Below, in pieces: positions 11,923 through 24,146 of a stretch of 64,000 nt of DNA. The DNA lies in NCBI RefSeq assembly GCF_022376445.1, contig NW_025954967.1, positions 434,001-498,000 of the forward strand. The letters are read 5' to 3'. The translations under genes and the position numbers were made by a program. Positions within the stretch are counted from its first letter, which is position 1, and every line of letters starts with the position of its first letter. The DNA is from Fomitopsis serialis (lineage: Eukaryota > Basidiomycota > Agaricomycetes > Polyporales > Fomitopsidaceae). Below the pieces are notes generated by a model. That model was not told the DNA's origin. It made no database searches and saw only the letters and a program-made list of their open reading frames with translations.

Positions 11923-12250
11923 TACCTGCCATGCCAAATCAACAGTAGAGAATCTGATATATTGAGAGGGTGGGTTAATGAGAGCAATATTAGGGTGTTT
12001 CACGAAGGTGATCCTATCATGCCTTCTGCGAAAATTTCAAGCTGTTCTTGACACTGTTTTCAGTCAGAAACCAGAAGAGAAATGAGCTGAAAACACCTAA
12101 AAAATGATCTCTGCATGAAACGGGTGCACAGTCTGTACAGTAGTGGCAAGTCCTGGGCTGCAGGTGGCTGAGTGACACCCAATGTCTCGGTCACGCGACT
12201 GCAGCAAGTAGCGCCATAAGTGCTTGCCTTAACGTACCTCCCTGCTTCAG
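11923..12250. other. no gene recognised
   Basis: Spacer between the MITE-like element and the GC-rich skewed block. No ORF or repeat is supported. Confidence 0.35.
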
Positions 12251-12846
12251 TGCAAAGTGTTAAGACTAGTGGATTGCAGGGGTAAACCCCTGGGTATCCG
12301 GGGGCTTACCCATACCCGTACCCGCCCAGGTACCAGACCCGCCGTGTGGGTACCGCAGGTTGGCGGGTCAGTGAGTGGGTCGACGAGCGAATGGGTGGGT
12401 GAGCAGGGGAGTGGGCAAGAAGGCGAGTGGAGGCTTGTCAGGTGTGTAGGCAAGCGGGGGAGGGAGTGACTGAGTGTGCGGGCAAGTGGGTGGGTCACAG
12501 ACACACCCACTGTCCTTGCTGTCCTCGCCACGCGCCCGCTCGCCTCCTTGTCCACCCGCTCGTATGTCCGCTCATCCACGCACACACGCGTCTGGTACTC
12601 CACGTGCTCACTCACCTCGTGTGTTTGCTCGTGCAGCTGGGTCCCCGCCATCCTCCCCTCTCGCGCGTCCCCACCATCCACTCGCGTGTCCCACTGGCAG
12701 CGAGCCCTTCACCTGTGCGTCCTCCCTGCTTCCCACCTGCTTCCCGTCTGCACGTGCTGCTCGCACGCGCCCCGCTTGCTCACTGGTGTGTCTGCACCCT
12801 CGCCCATCCTTCACCTGCTTGCCCGCTGTTCATCGGCCGTCCCTGC
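12251..12846. repeat. GC-rich low-complexity block with a G-to-C strand switch
   Basis: From about 12360 to 12495 the top strand is a run of degenerate gagtgggtgggtgagc-like units rich in G. After about 12500 it switches to C-rich units (cctccttgtccacccgctcg). The two halves look like an imperfect inverted repeat of a simple minisatellite. The leading part (12270-12350) has hairpin-like blocks such as ggggtaaacccctgggtatc and gtacccgcccaggtac. All six-frame ORFs here are composition artefacts. Confidence 0.55.
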
Positions 12847-13235
12847 TGTTGTCTGCAGTGCACCTCAGAGTGATTCCAAAGGCCTAAGTCGAGCTCTGTA
12901 AAGTCTTAGGGACTTAGAGCTCGGCGAGGCGGACTGTCTACGGTGTGCATTACATAAGGCAACCATAACTGTACAGTAGAAACAGCCACAAAGTCGAAAT
13001 CAACAAAGGAGTGAAAAACCGGATGAGTGCAGGGGTTCAAATCCCTGAAGATGCAAACATTATGGAAAATGGTAGACTGAAGGGAATGACGTCGGAAAAA
13101 GTACAGTATGCACAGTATAGTGATGGCGTCCATGTAGAATAAAGGAGAACACACCAGGACACATTCCACGACTTGGACAGGGCAATGGAGCTCAGAATAA
13201 TTCGCAGAAATGCGGAATAAATTCTGAGCTCAACA
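12847..13235 (-). mobile_element. solo LTR, Ty1/copia-type, with 5-bp target duplication
   Basis: Reverse orientation relative to the LTR at 17499-17890 and close to it in length (389 against 392 bp). It has TG...CA ends, and the flanking pentamers are identical: CCTGC at 12842-12846 and at 13236-13240. This is a clean solo LTR left by recombination between the two LTRs of a complete insertion. It sits inside the GC-rich minisatellite. Confidence 0.92.
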
Positions 13236-14360
13236 CCTGCATGCTGGGCATTTGCCCAGTGCGCTCGTGGTCGATGTGCGTGTGGTGCTGACCAACAGCC
13301 TGTCACCGCCCGTTCCTGCTTGCCTGCCCTTGTCTGCGCGTACATTCACTGGCCGTGTCCTGTGTGCAGCTGCCGTGCACGTCGTCACCCATTGGTGTGT
13401 GTGTGCATCCATTGGCCGTGCCTGTGCGCTGGGCACTCGCCCCCTCACTCACGGTCAGCATGTGCAGCGTGTCCCAGCCCTGCCCGCCACTGTCTCTGGA
13501 TTCTGTCTTTTGCCCACCCACGTGTGATCTGTCGTCGGCTGTACTTGTGTGCTGGCTGATTGCCCTGCATGCTCGGGCCTCGAGTTCACAGTCGACGGGG
13601 TTGGATTGAAGGCTATCACGTGCCCCGTCGGTTGGGGCACGCAAGACAGATGCGTGGAAGGGAAGAAACTCACCTGTACAAGCACACACACATTCTGTGT
13701 GCCCGCTGTGTGTTGCCCTTGTGTCCCCTCCAATGTGCCTCATTGGGTATGTCGTGCTGCACAACACTGTGCCCTGTGCCCATACACCAGCCGTCTTGCC
13801 TGCTCACCCGCCTGCACATTCGTCTGCTTGTCCCGGACGTCTGCCTGTCTGCCTGTCTGTCCACTCGCCTTGCACGTGTTTGTCGGCCGTGTCTGCGTGC
13901 CGGGCAATTGCCCAGTGTGCATCGTGCCCACCCTGCCCCATACCCACTATCAACCTGCTCGCTCCAGTGCAGTTGCACTCACCTTTGCATCCTTCACTCA
14001 CGTGCTCGTCAGCCCATTCATCAGCTGTGTCTACACGCAGGGCATTGGCCCTGCGTGCTCGCAGTCATCGTGCACATCACACTGCATGTTGCGGTGTCCT
14101 ATGCTTGCTGTTAGTAAGCTTAATAGCGAGTCTGAACTCACCTTGCCCTTGCCCTTGCCCTTGCCCTTGCCATCCTCACTGTCTGCCTGTCATCCATGCC
14201 TGCCATCCGTTCTTTGCTACGCCCAGGCCCGTGGTGTGTTCTTTGGCGGTGATTGCATGTGGGGCCTTTACCATGCGTGTTTGCCGTCCATGTGTGCGCC
14301 GTGTTGCTGTCCTGAGGCTGTGGGCAAGTTGACCTGGTGGAAGGAGACTTGTTCGAAGTG
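13236..14360. repeat. degenerate GC-rich minisatellite; TTGCCC microsatellite at 14141-14171
   Basis: C- and T-rich top strand with a recurring GGGCAWTNGCCC-like dyad followed by gtgctcg, seen near 13252, 13433, 13562, 13901 and 14041. About five copies of TTGCCC lie at 14141-14171. Long ORFs in this block are rich in Cys, Pro and Ala only because TGC/GCC/CCC dominate, and they lack any domain. Confidence 0.5.
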
Positions 14361-17300
14361 TGCCCCTGATCCCATCTGTGAGCCTTGCCTAGCTGGTAAG
14401 CTGCATTGACACTCTATCCCTCGTTTTGCGTCCAGAAAATTCGTCCGCATCGCCCTCGTCCACACCGACCTCAAGGGCCCTCGCCTGACGCCTACGCCGG
14501 AGGGGCACATTTATTGGATGACATTTATCTGTGACTCTTCGAGGTTCTGGGTTGTGGCCTTCCTGAAGCGCAAAAGCGACGTGTTCTCTGTGTTCCAGGT
14601 GTTCAAGGTGTACGCCGAAAACACCCTAGGCCTCGTCCTGAAGGCTACACACAATGACAAGGGTGTGGAGTACATGGGCAAGCAGTTCGTCGATTTTTGC
14701 GCTCAACATGGCATCCAGCGTCAGCACACTGAACCAGACGAACCCCACCAGAATGGCATTGCAGAGCGAGCTAACAGGACGATTGCTGAGGGTGGGACTG
14801 CCCTCCTTGCTCAGTCAAAGCTCCCTCCGTCGTTTTGGGGCCATGCCGTCTCTACCTTCGTCCACACGAGGAACCGCATGCCTACGTCGTCCCTGCGAGG
14901 TGCTGTGCCCTGGGCTGTCTGGGAAGACGATGGGCGCAAGCCAGATGTCTCCTACTTCCGCATTTTTGGCTGTCTTGCCTATGTGTTGGTAGGGAAGAAG
15001 GACCGCAAGGCGATGCAGCCGCACACGAGAAAGTACATTTTCGTGGGCTATCCTGAGGGCACCAAGGCCTGGCGATTCTGGGACCCTGCTGCGAGGAAAT
15101 TCCTCATTTCGTCGCATGCTGTCTTTGACGAACGCTGTTTCCCTGGAAATTCGCCCTTCATAAATGTTTTCGGCCTCCCTCTCGACGAGGTCGACGTCCC
15201 AGGACCTTCGGACGACGACGGCGAACCCGCTGAGGATGTCCCTGATGCGCCAGAGCTGCATGATCAGGGGGGAGACGACTCTGATGATCCTGCACCTCCT
15301 GCACCTCCACTGCAGAATCAGCTCCCTGCGCCCCAGGATGTCCGCGAAAATTCCCCTGACCGTCCGGCACGTTCGCCCAGTCCTTCTGCACCTCCTGCGC
15401 CTCCGCCGGGCCCACAGCGTCCGGCAGTTCGTCGTCAACTTGACAACTATGACGGATACAGGCCATATCCTGCGCCTTCACGTTGACTCCCAGCTCGTTC
15501 TACGCGTTTTCAAGGCTCCCTGAATGACGACGACTTGCAGCGGCGAAATAAATCTCTTGCCCCAGCGTTTTAGAGTCGACTCTCAGTCCCCTGCCTCGAC
15601 GCCCGAGCCTGGCCAACACGACGAAACGCCTCAGCGCAATTCTCCATCGCCTGATCCTCTCATTGAAGTGCCACTGAGTCCACCTGCTGCCCCTGCTCCG
15701 CTTCCTGAGCCTGGTTATCCACCCTCTCCTACCTCCAGCGACGACAAACTCAACTTCTTGCGTGGAGATGGACATGAGGACACCTCTGGTTGCTCGCTGG
15801 ATGCAATGATTGCAGACGTTGAGCACGTGTACTCCGCTGAAAGCGAGGATTTCTTCTCCTATGACGAAGCCCTCAATTTTGCGTTCGAGTCTGTGGCCCA
15901 GAATGCGTTCAAGGCGGACCAGGAGCACTTCGGCGAGCCTAGGACCTTCGCAGATGCGATGAAGAGACCCCCAGACGAGCGAGAGAAGTGGCTTAAGGCT
16001 GCTCAGGACGAAATCCAGTCCCTCGTTGAAAATGGGACCTTTGAGCTCGTTCAGCTGCCTCCTGGATGCAAAGCCATTGGTTCCCGGTGGGTTTTCCGCG
16101 TCAAGCGCAATGCTGACGGCTCAATTGAGCAGTACAAGGGCCGCCTCGTCGCCAAAGGGTTCTCCCAGCGTCCTGGCTTCGACTACAATGAGACCTTCGC
16201 TCCTACACCGAAGTGGGCGTCGATTCGAGCCATTCTTGCGCTTGCAGCCCTGGAGGACCACGAGCTCGAGTCTGTGGACATCTCCTCAGCCTACCTCAAC
16301 GGCGAGCTGAAGGAGGAGGTGTACATGCTACATGCAGCAGCCAGAGGGCTTTGAGCAGAAAACTCCCAGCTGGGTGTGGCGTCTTCTGAAGGCCCTCTAC
16401 GGTCTGAAGCAGGCTGGATGATGCTGGCATGAGAAGCTGCATGAGGTACTCACCAAACTCGGATTTTCACAGCTGATTTGTGAGCACATTGTGTGGGTCT
16501 ACCTGTGAGATGGAGTGCGCATCATCATCCCTGTCTTTGACCATTGCAGCGAAGTCGAAAACCGCGATTCAGCACGTCAAGGACGACCTTCATACGCACT
16601 TCAAGCTCAGGGACCTTGGGCTGACATCCTGGCTTCTAGGAGTCAAGATTGAGCGCGATAGAGCGAAGAGTTCACTTTCGATTTCGCAGCAGCAGTATGC
16701 TCTCGCCATCCTGGAGCGCTATGGCTTCACAAACTGCGACCCTGTGGGCACCCCAATGGAGCCTGGCCTCCGTCTCAGTGCAGACATGGCTCCCAAGACG
16801 TCATCCGAGGTCAGGGAGATGCAGAACATCCCATAGAACATCCCATATGATCAGGCTGTGGGTTCACTTTTCTACCTTTTCTACCTTGCTGTGGCAACTC
16901 GTCCAGACATTGCACGCACTGTGGGCAACCTGGCGCATTTTATGAAGAACCCTGGCATGACACACTGGAAGGCGGTCAAGCATCTCTTCTGATACATCAA
17001 GGGCACCCTCGACTACAAGCTCACCTATTCCCCTTCGTCTGATTCGGAGATTTTCGCCTCCTACACCAACACTGACCATGCTGGCTGCCCTGACACTGGT
17101 CGATCTACCTCTGGATATGTTGTTAAAATGGGTACAGGTGCGATTTCGTCGTCCAGTCGTCCAGAGTTCGTTGCAGCGGTCTCAGCAGGCCAGGAAATTC
17201 TATGGCTTCGCAATCTCCTCACAGAGCTTGGTTTCGACGTCTCCCTTGCCTCCAAGCTTCGAATTGACAATCTCTCCGCGCTTTCTGTTGCGGAAAATCC

Positions 17301-17484
17301 CGAGCACCATGGACGCATGAAGCACCTCGACTTGCGCTTCCACTGGCTCAGGGACAAAGTCGCCACAGGTCGAATTGAGATCATACACCTTCGCACTTCT
17401 GACATGCCTGCTGACATCCTGACAAAGTCGCTGGCTAAGCCGAAGGTGCTGGAGATGGTGAAGATGCTTGGGCTGGGGACTTGA
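14361..17484 (+). pseudogene. Ty1/copia pol (integrase, reverse transcriptase, RNase H), decayed
   Basis: Order of domains: the end of the GAG-pre-integrase zinc motif (DPICEPCLAGK, about 14365), integrase core (HTDLKGP, NDKGVEY, NGIAERANRTI, about 14450-14900), a Pro/Asp-rich linker, RT (GFDYNETFAPT about 16170, DISSAYLNGELKEEVYM about 16275) and RNase H (about 17040-17484). Breaks: TGA at 14407, TGA at 15484, frame changes near 15490 and 16330, TGA/TAG-type stops between 16420 and 16840 and at 16991, and loss of the YVDD catalytic block near 16530. No gag, primer-binding site or 5' LTR is present. It ends 14 bp before the 3' LTR, with a purine tract (AGGGGGAG, 17491-17498) between. Confidence 0.93.
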
Positions 17485-17490
17485 CAGGTC

Positions 17491-17498
17491 AGGGGGAG
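17491..17498 (+). promoter_or_regulatory. polypurine tract of the copia element
   Basis: AGGGGGAG lies immediately upstream of the LTR start TGTTGAGC at 17499. This is the position and composition expected of the plus-strand primer site of an LTR retroelement. Confidence 0.8.
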
Positions 17499-17890
17499 TG
17501 TTGAGCTCGGAATTTATTCCGCATTTCTGCGAATTATTCTGAGCTCCATTGCCCTGTCCAAGTCGTGGAACACGTTCTGGTGTGTTTTCCTTTATTCTAC
17601 ATGGACGCCATCACTATACCCGTGTGCATACTGTACTTTTTCCGACGTCATTCCCTTCAGTCTACCATTTTCCATAATGTTTGCATCTTCAGGGATTTGA
17701 ACCCCTGCACTGATCCGATTTTTCACTGCTTCATTGATTTCGACTTTGTGGCTGTTTCTACTGGACAGTTATGGTCACCTTATGTAACACACACCGTAGA
17801 CAGTCCGCCTCATCGAGCTCTAAGTCCCTAAGACTTTACAGAGCTCGACTTAGGCCTTTGGAATCACTCCGAGGCGCACTGCGGCCAACA
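17499..17890 (+). mobile_element. 3' LTR of the copia element
   Basis: A 392-bp LTR starting TGTTGAGCTC and ending GCGGCCAACA, directly after the polypurine tract. It is the reference copy for the LTRs at 995, 12847 and 36843. Its right flank (gttgt) is Helitron helicase coding sequence, cut just after RTRPYN. No same-orientation 5' LTR with a matching flank is in the window. On the antisense strand, GGTTCAAATCC (17693-17703) resembles a tRNA T-arm or pol III B box. Confidence 0.93.
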
Positions 17891-20357
17891 GTTGTATGGC
17901 CTGGTACGGCCTTGGGAATTGAAATCAGTCATGGCAAAGTTGGGTATGAGAGCCACTTGAGTTCTGTGGATAGTCAGTGTGTGGTTGTTGGGCAACAAGC
18001 AAGGAATCTTTATTGTCTGAGCAGCAATTGGAACTACATTCTCTGGTAAACCATCAAGTTTGACAGGAGTGGGAGCAGCAGTAAGCTTCACAAATACCAC
18101 ATCCAGCATTCTCTTGTCTCCTGTGAGTGGCTTGGATTCCCATCCTACAACTACTGCCTCTGCTCCATTGGTGACATTGCACTCCGTGGCTTCATTGGCT
18201 TTAATCATGACAGGAAGTCCTACACAGAGGGATATTATCCCTGGGTGATTATTGGAATTTTTATTTGGCAATGCCCAGAGTTGATTTTGCAAATGAGGAT
18301 GGATCTTGTCCACCTTGCGCCTGACATCCGCATTTTTCTTCATTTTGCGCGTTTTTTTACTCTCCTCAGGACTCCCATAATGGTCTAGAGAGTAAAAGGT
18401 TTCCAGAGTCTGGCCTGTATCCTTTGCAAACCTCGCTACACCAAGCTCATTGATTCGGTCTCTGTGGGAATTGTATGACAGTATGATAGACACATTCCGG
18501 AAGTTGGGATCACTAAGCTTTGGTTTGCCTTTGCCCCGGCCAGCTATACGGCCCCGCAGAAAATTCACATCTGCCATTGTGCAAGCTTTGTAGCGTAAGT
18601 TGTCCAGCAGTTTTCTGAATTTTGCATCTTCAGCTCTGAGACTTCTGTCTCATATTTTGTTGGAGAATCACAACTGTAGTAACTTGATGCCAAATTGCCT
18701 TCCCAAGGGACGCCTCCTGTTGTCTCCAACTTGACGTAGAGTGTCTGACACTGTTGACCTTTGCTGAGAACAGAGAGTACCCCGTTCCTGGTGGCTCAAG
18801 CTGTGCAAAATCACCAGCAAATATCATATTTTTGCCACCAAATGGCTCACCAGTGTTGCTATATATGCGACATAGACGTGCAGAAATATCATAGAAATGG
18901 TTGCAGTCAACCATGGAAATCTCATCCAGAAATATGTAGTCCACATCCTTCAGTCTGTCACGGACATTCCGCAGAGTCCCATTATTAGCATCACCATATT
19001 TGGAGAATCCCAGCATGGAGTGGTATGTAGATCCAGAGATGAGGGATGCTGCAGAGCCAGTGGGAGCCATGCATGCAAAGCGATAGCCTTCATTGCGATC
19101 TTGGAAGAACCTGATCAAAGCCTTGATGACCTGAGATTTCCCAGTTCCAGCCATTCCTCCAAGATACATCTTCAGCTTCTCTGCAGGAGGCTGAGTTGCA
19201 TGGTTAGCAATTACACGAAAAGCCCTTTCTTGCTCCTCATTCAATGTGAAGCTTTTCACTATGCCATCAATAAGTGACTGGAGCTTATCATCTGCTGCTC
19301 TGAATTTGACAGACATATAGTTGTAGTCTACCACCTTCACATTATCCACATAGTCTGCAGGTTTGTCATTGCCATTGTTGTGGCTACCAGGTTCATCTCT
19401 GGGCTTGCTTGCTGCCTGCTCCTCTCGCTCATGGAGAATATCTTCCCGCTTCTGGCTGAGAACACTTTTCCACTCTGGTCCTGTCATGGTGCTCACAGGC
19501 TGGAACCGGTCCATTGGTGAGAGTGATGCTTTGTCTTTGGAGTCATCAAGCCAGCCACTAGCATGAGCAATGTTCTCTGCCTGTTGCATCTGTGCAATAC
19601 GAGTCAGGGACTTCCTCCCGAGAACATCCCATTCTGGATCATAGTCAATTGCCCCATCATCACCTGTTACACTGCTCTGCACAACATCAATGTAATCATC
19701 ATTGTCAACTTCTTCTTCCTCAAAGCCCAGGCCTCCATGTTCTCCTTTGTCCTGTCTGTGCTTGGAAAAGTCATCTCGACTATCATTGCACTCATACTTT
19801 ATGTGGAAGAACTTCATGACCTCTTGCTGCCGTTCTGTGAATTCATGGCTAGCAAATGCATCATCCCATGTCTGAGAAGTATCCTTGAGGTCTGAGCCTT
19901 TATGCCAAGGCTTGAAGAGCATGAGCATGGTCATGCAATATTCCTCTCTATTACCTTTGTCTTGACGTGGCAATGTGCCTCCAACAAAGTTGGGCACCCG
20001 AGCACAATGATCTGGTAGCATGACAGCCATGTGTGTTTCATACTGAGGATGAGTGGGCTGGAAGTGTGTGGGCTCATGGTAATTTGTGATAGCATCCATT
20101 TGCTCATCCTCTCTAGCCTTCTGTGCTGTCTCCTTTGTGAGCAACAATGGGTCATCATCATCAGACTCTTCCTTCCATTTATCCTGGCCACCACCTCTGC
20201 GACTAGGCAATGGCTTTATATCTCGTTTGCTCTTGTCCTCATTGTTCTCCAATTTAGCAATCTTCTCATGTACTGGCTTGAGCTTCTGAGTAGCACGTTT
20301 CATGGCACGTCCCATGGTTTGTTTGTCACTCAGTCTGATCCAGTCGTACAGACACAC
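17891..20357 (-). pseudogene. Helitron helicase region (Pif1 family)
   Basis: After a charged region rich in Asp/Glu, Walker A (GGMAGTGKS), Walker B (FLDEISMV) and motif III (GDFAQLEPP) follow in one frame. A single-base shift near 18640 moves the chain to the frame that reads AEDAKFRKLLDNLRY and MADVNFLRGRIAGRG, and then the C-terminal helicase block ending MTDFNSQGRTRPYN, where the LTR starts. The family normally continues with a short segment that includes the final helicase motif, which is absent here. The protein would unwind DNA during rolling-circle transposition; this copy cannot be complete. Confidence 0.9.
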
Positions 20358-22255
20358 TTGGGCGTATTTAGTTGGCCTGTCTGTACATGTAGTCCATTTG
20401 CTGTGTAATTGCCTACAAACTTATCATGGCTCTTACCTATGACTACTTTGGCTGGTTTCTCATTTGGAGTGTACACTGGCTCCTCAGTCGGCCAGGCCTT
20501 GAGGACCTCATACATGTAGCTCCTCCAGTAGAAGGGGCGGAATGTATGGCTGGTGTAATGGTCTGGCTGATTAAGGAGGTACATGCAAGCCATTGGTGCA
20601 CCTGTTTCTGCACTGGCAGTGAGAGCATTGACAATTTTAGTGATCAGCTTCCGTGCACACACCTTGCGGTTGCCATCTTCACCTGCTTTGAGATCAGGAT
20701 TTCTGCTGAACACTGTCTTCACAGCTGAGAACATCATATGTGTCTTCAAAGGAGTCTTTGTGATGTAATCTGTAACATATGCAGTGATTGCCTTGATTGC
20801 CGTGCCAGACAGTAAGCTTGTGACATCTGTGTTGCATCTCAGGAGGTAAGTAAGGGCAGGAGTGAAAGAGTTGAGCCTTGCTTCCCCTTGCTTCATGAGC
20901 AGTGCACCTGTGTCTGGATCAACAACTGTGCATGGCCTTGTTGTCCTGGGGAATCTCCGCTTACAGACTTTCATGATCTTATTTGTCCGCTTGTCATATT
21001 TGCAACCACTTTTGCCTGTGGAGCAGCTATGACGGTTGGACTTGTATACCAGGTCATTCACAGTCTTGTAGAACTTGGCCCACCAACCATGATCTGTAGA
21101 ACAGCCTTGACAATCATCAAAGTGCTTGTTGTCACATGTATGCATCTGATTAGGCGGTGGGTCTGGCAGTGTCAGGGTAGGATCAATGTATTTATCCTGC
21201 TGCTGATCACTGAGCAACCGGTCATACACATCGGCCATGTTTGCACCCATGAACTCTGCTTGGTGGACACTTTCTAGATACTCAACCATTTTCTGTTGAA
21301 AGTCAGATGTGGGGTCCATGATACGCTCACGTATTTCCTGTGGAGTCAATGCATTTGTGATCCATAGCATGAGGTGCAGGTGCAGAGTCATCCGTCCCTG
21401 CTGCTCAACTGTTCCGTAGTATCCAGCTGTGTCACCATACAAGCCAGGATGATTAGAGCCAACACCTAGAACATGCTTTATGAATAGCTCAACAACTACA
21501 TTGAAAAATCTAGCTCCTGCGACAGGGTTAGCTGCAATCAACCTTGTACGTGCATCATTATCAAGGATGTCAGGCTTGTATGTCTCATTTGTGTCTGCAA
21601 AGTACAGGCACAATGGATGCTTCACATCTGCAGGTGCAAATGTTATGAACCATGATGGAGCTCCAAGATAGGATGTGAGGGCCCATATTTCATTGCGCAT
21701 GTGTTTCCTGCTTGTCAGAGATCCAGGGACTTTATATGCAACATGATCAACATCTTGTATGAGCTGATAGCAGTCCTTCTCTGCCTGTGTCTCTGGCTTG
21801 TAGTGTCCACGTTCTTTGAGTTTCTGAGTCAAATCATCCAGGACATTCTCATCTATAGACAAGATCCTATTCGCTACATCTGCAAACTTCTGCTGCTCTG
21901 CAAGCAGAAATCCACCAGTTGCACTGCTTTTGATCTGTTCATGATTGAATGCAACCAGTGGAAAGTAGGCTTCAGTCTGGAACCGCTTGTCATGGTACAT
22001 CAACAGTTGTCTTTTTCTCTCAGGCTCTGATATGTTCTTGAACCCTCTTGTGTTTCCTGGACCCCCAAGACCATATGGAAATAGCCAAGGAAACATCTGT
22101 GGGTACAGCTGTGGGTTTGAGAATAGGGACTCTGGCTGTTCTGATTGCCCAATACCAAGAGCTGCCTTTTTCTGTGATTTAAAATGCTGCAGTGCATAGG
22201 CCCGTGATGCATCTGTGCTCATATTTGTGAGCTGTTCACCAATAAGCCCATGCAC
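20330..22255 (-). pseudogene. Helitron replication initiator (Helitron_like_N, HUH/Y2)
   Basis: This block carries the HUH metal-binding motif (LHLHLMLW) and, further on, two tyrosines in YVTDYITK, the Y2 nicking motif. It has Cys/His-rich stretches and FITFAPADVKHPL typical of the Helitron Rep domain. In active Helitrons the enzyme nicks and joins single strands. The frame is open for 641 codons and then shifts by one base near 20345 into the helicase frame. No catalytic residue that I can recognise is lost. Confidence 0.9.
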
Positions 22256-22341
22256 TACAAATGGACATGGACCCTCTGTAGTGCCATCATTCTCCTCAGA
22301 TTCATTGGCAGCTTGGGTCTCAGGATCCTTGTTGCCTGTGC

Positions 22342-23727
22342 CTATGTGATAGTCGGTATCACTGGAGGAGTGTCTTCAGAATACATCTCGAGGTTGCGGT
22401 AGGATATGTCTAAGTCTGCATAGTCTATGTGGTTCAGTTTCAGCCACTCCAATGCTGCAGCTACTTTTTGTCTGCGGACTAGCAAGGGTGTACGTTGGTG
22501 ATCCTTAGCAACTGGGCGGGTGGGACCAATGTATATGTACGCCAGCACTTCATCCAGCTCACTGGGACTGGGAGGCAATGCGTCATACACCTTGGGCATA
22601 GGAATAGTATGGCAGACTGCATTGGCAATCATCTTGCTCTGCAGTGAGCCTTTGACACGAACTACACAACGGTTGTGATTCACACGTGCTATGAGAAGAT
22701 GCTCTGCCCAAGTCAGATTTTGTAGCTGCTTTGGAATCTCTCCAATCCAGAGCCCATTTGCAAGTGCATGATTTGGGACCTCATTTTCCTTTAATGCAGA
22801 TTGGCATGTATGGCACACATGTCTAGCACTGGGCACTAGAACTGGTCCAGACACTTCTTCCACAGAGTCACTGTCACTTGTCCGCTCTTTCCTTGTTATT
22901 CCTTGACCTGCAGCATCCAACAGATGAAGACTGTTTGTCACAGAGTCAAGAGGAAGAAGTTTTGAAAGAGGATACAGCAGTCCACAGACAGCACAACCCA
23001 GTTCATGATGATGGGCTGGCTGTATCTCAGTGGAAAAGTCAGTTATGATCTGTTTCTGTGTAGTTTGACTCAATGGCAATGGGGGAAAAGGAGTTTTTGC
23101 TGTGTTTACTGCACTGGTATCCATGGCATTCCTGAAACGTTGCACTCTTGCAGTAGATTTGATGTGCAAGGTCCAATGCTGCATTAGACTTAGCATACTG
23201 CCACAGGTGATATTGCAGACATGGGATTTGACTGCTGAACGTATAGCAGCTACTGAGGACTTATTGGTGCAGTTGATATAATGTGCTTTGGCTATAGCCA
23301 ACAGATACTTTTTAGGGAGAGTAAGCAGTTCCTGTAGTGGAATGTTTGCAGCCACCAAATTTTGTGTTTCCTTGAAGTAGCCATTTGTTTCATCAGGCTT
23401 ACAATATGCAGTGAATGCAAACTGATCATTCGGTAGGTAGCTATTTTGTAATGGCTGAATGTGTGAACTTATGTGGGGGTTCAGTTGAGACCATAGCCAT
23501 AGTTCCCCAGCATTATAGCGTGACTGTCCACCTCCCAGGAGGGCCACAGATGATTTCTTCACTGAACTTGAACTTTTTTGTCTAGCACCCGGAAAGAATG
23601 AAAATGTCCACTTCACAGGATCCATTTTTCTGCCCTGTAAGAGACCTAGTAGTGCTGTGTGGAAGTCATGTCGGTACATGCTATATTGGCCCAAGTGCAA
23701 CTTATTTTTCTTGATAATAGTATACAA
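22342..23727 (-). pseudogene. Helitron N-terminal region (DUF6570-like)
   Basis: A 461-codon open frame upstream of the Rep domain. It includes a Cys-rich part (CAVCGLLYPLSK, HVCHTCQSALKE) followed by PNHALANGLWIGEIP and LTWAEHLLIARVNHNRCV, which is the DUF6570 signature common in front of fungal Helitron Rep domains. The frame ends at a stop near 22342, and the linker to the Rep block continues in another frame, so one base has been lost or gained. The true start is unclear; the first in-frame ATG begins MYRHDFHTALL. Confidence 0.85.
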
Positions 23728-24146
23728 ATGCTCATTTCTATAACTTCATACCAAGCAACTAGTATGGCATATTGTAGTAGAGCTTCATTGTACATGGTGA
23801 ATCTACATGTACAATATGGAAGATATCACGGTGAATGACTCAATTCTATGACTTGATGTATATGTCAAAACCATAGTATCCATTGTCATCAATGAATTCT
23901 GCTGCTGATGATCCATTGACAAAAGCATTTTGTGCATCGAAACCTTTATATGTAATCCACACAGATACCATACACTATGTCCAATGAAGAATTTACAGTT
24001 CATGATTTATTTAGCAACCTGTGCAACTCAATAAAGCATAGTCAAATCCTTCTGGTCCATTCAATATCAAGTGTGTATATTAACAACAGTGTTACATCTG
24101 GAGCATGGAGCTTCAGTCAAGTGTAAGCAGCCACTCAAGATGAAAA

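Larger units (their letters stand above)
17891..24146 (-). mobile_element. Helitron, 3'-truncated by a copia LTR
   Basis: The minus strand encodes, in order, a DUF6570-type region, a HUH/Y2 replication initiator and a Pif1-family helicase, the layout of fungal Helitrons. The coding chain is nearly continuous apart from about three single-base frameshifts (near 22330, 20345 and 18640). The last part of the helicase and the 3' hairpin-CTRR end are missing because the LTR at 17499-17890 abuts it. The 5' end is not resolved; it must lie between 23728 and the start of arm copy c near 24147. 23728-24146 holds no other gene that I can support. Confidence 0.9.

Noticed and set aside
13549..14409. 286-codon Cys-rich open frame on the plus strand
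   Set aside because: It lies in a C/T-rich minisatellite; the Cys, Pro and Ala content follows the DNA composition, and no domain or start context is present. Only the last few codons belong to the copia zinc motif.
14815..15438. 207-codon minus-strand frame inside the copia integrase region
   Set aside because: It is antisense to a clear integrase/linker reading frame and is rich in Arg, a complement artefact.
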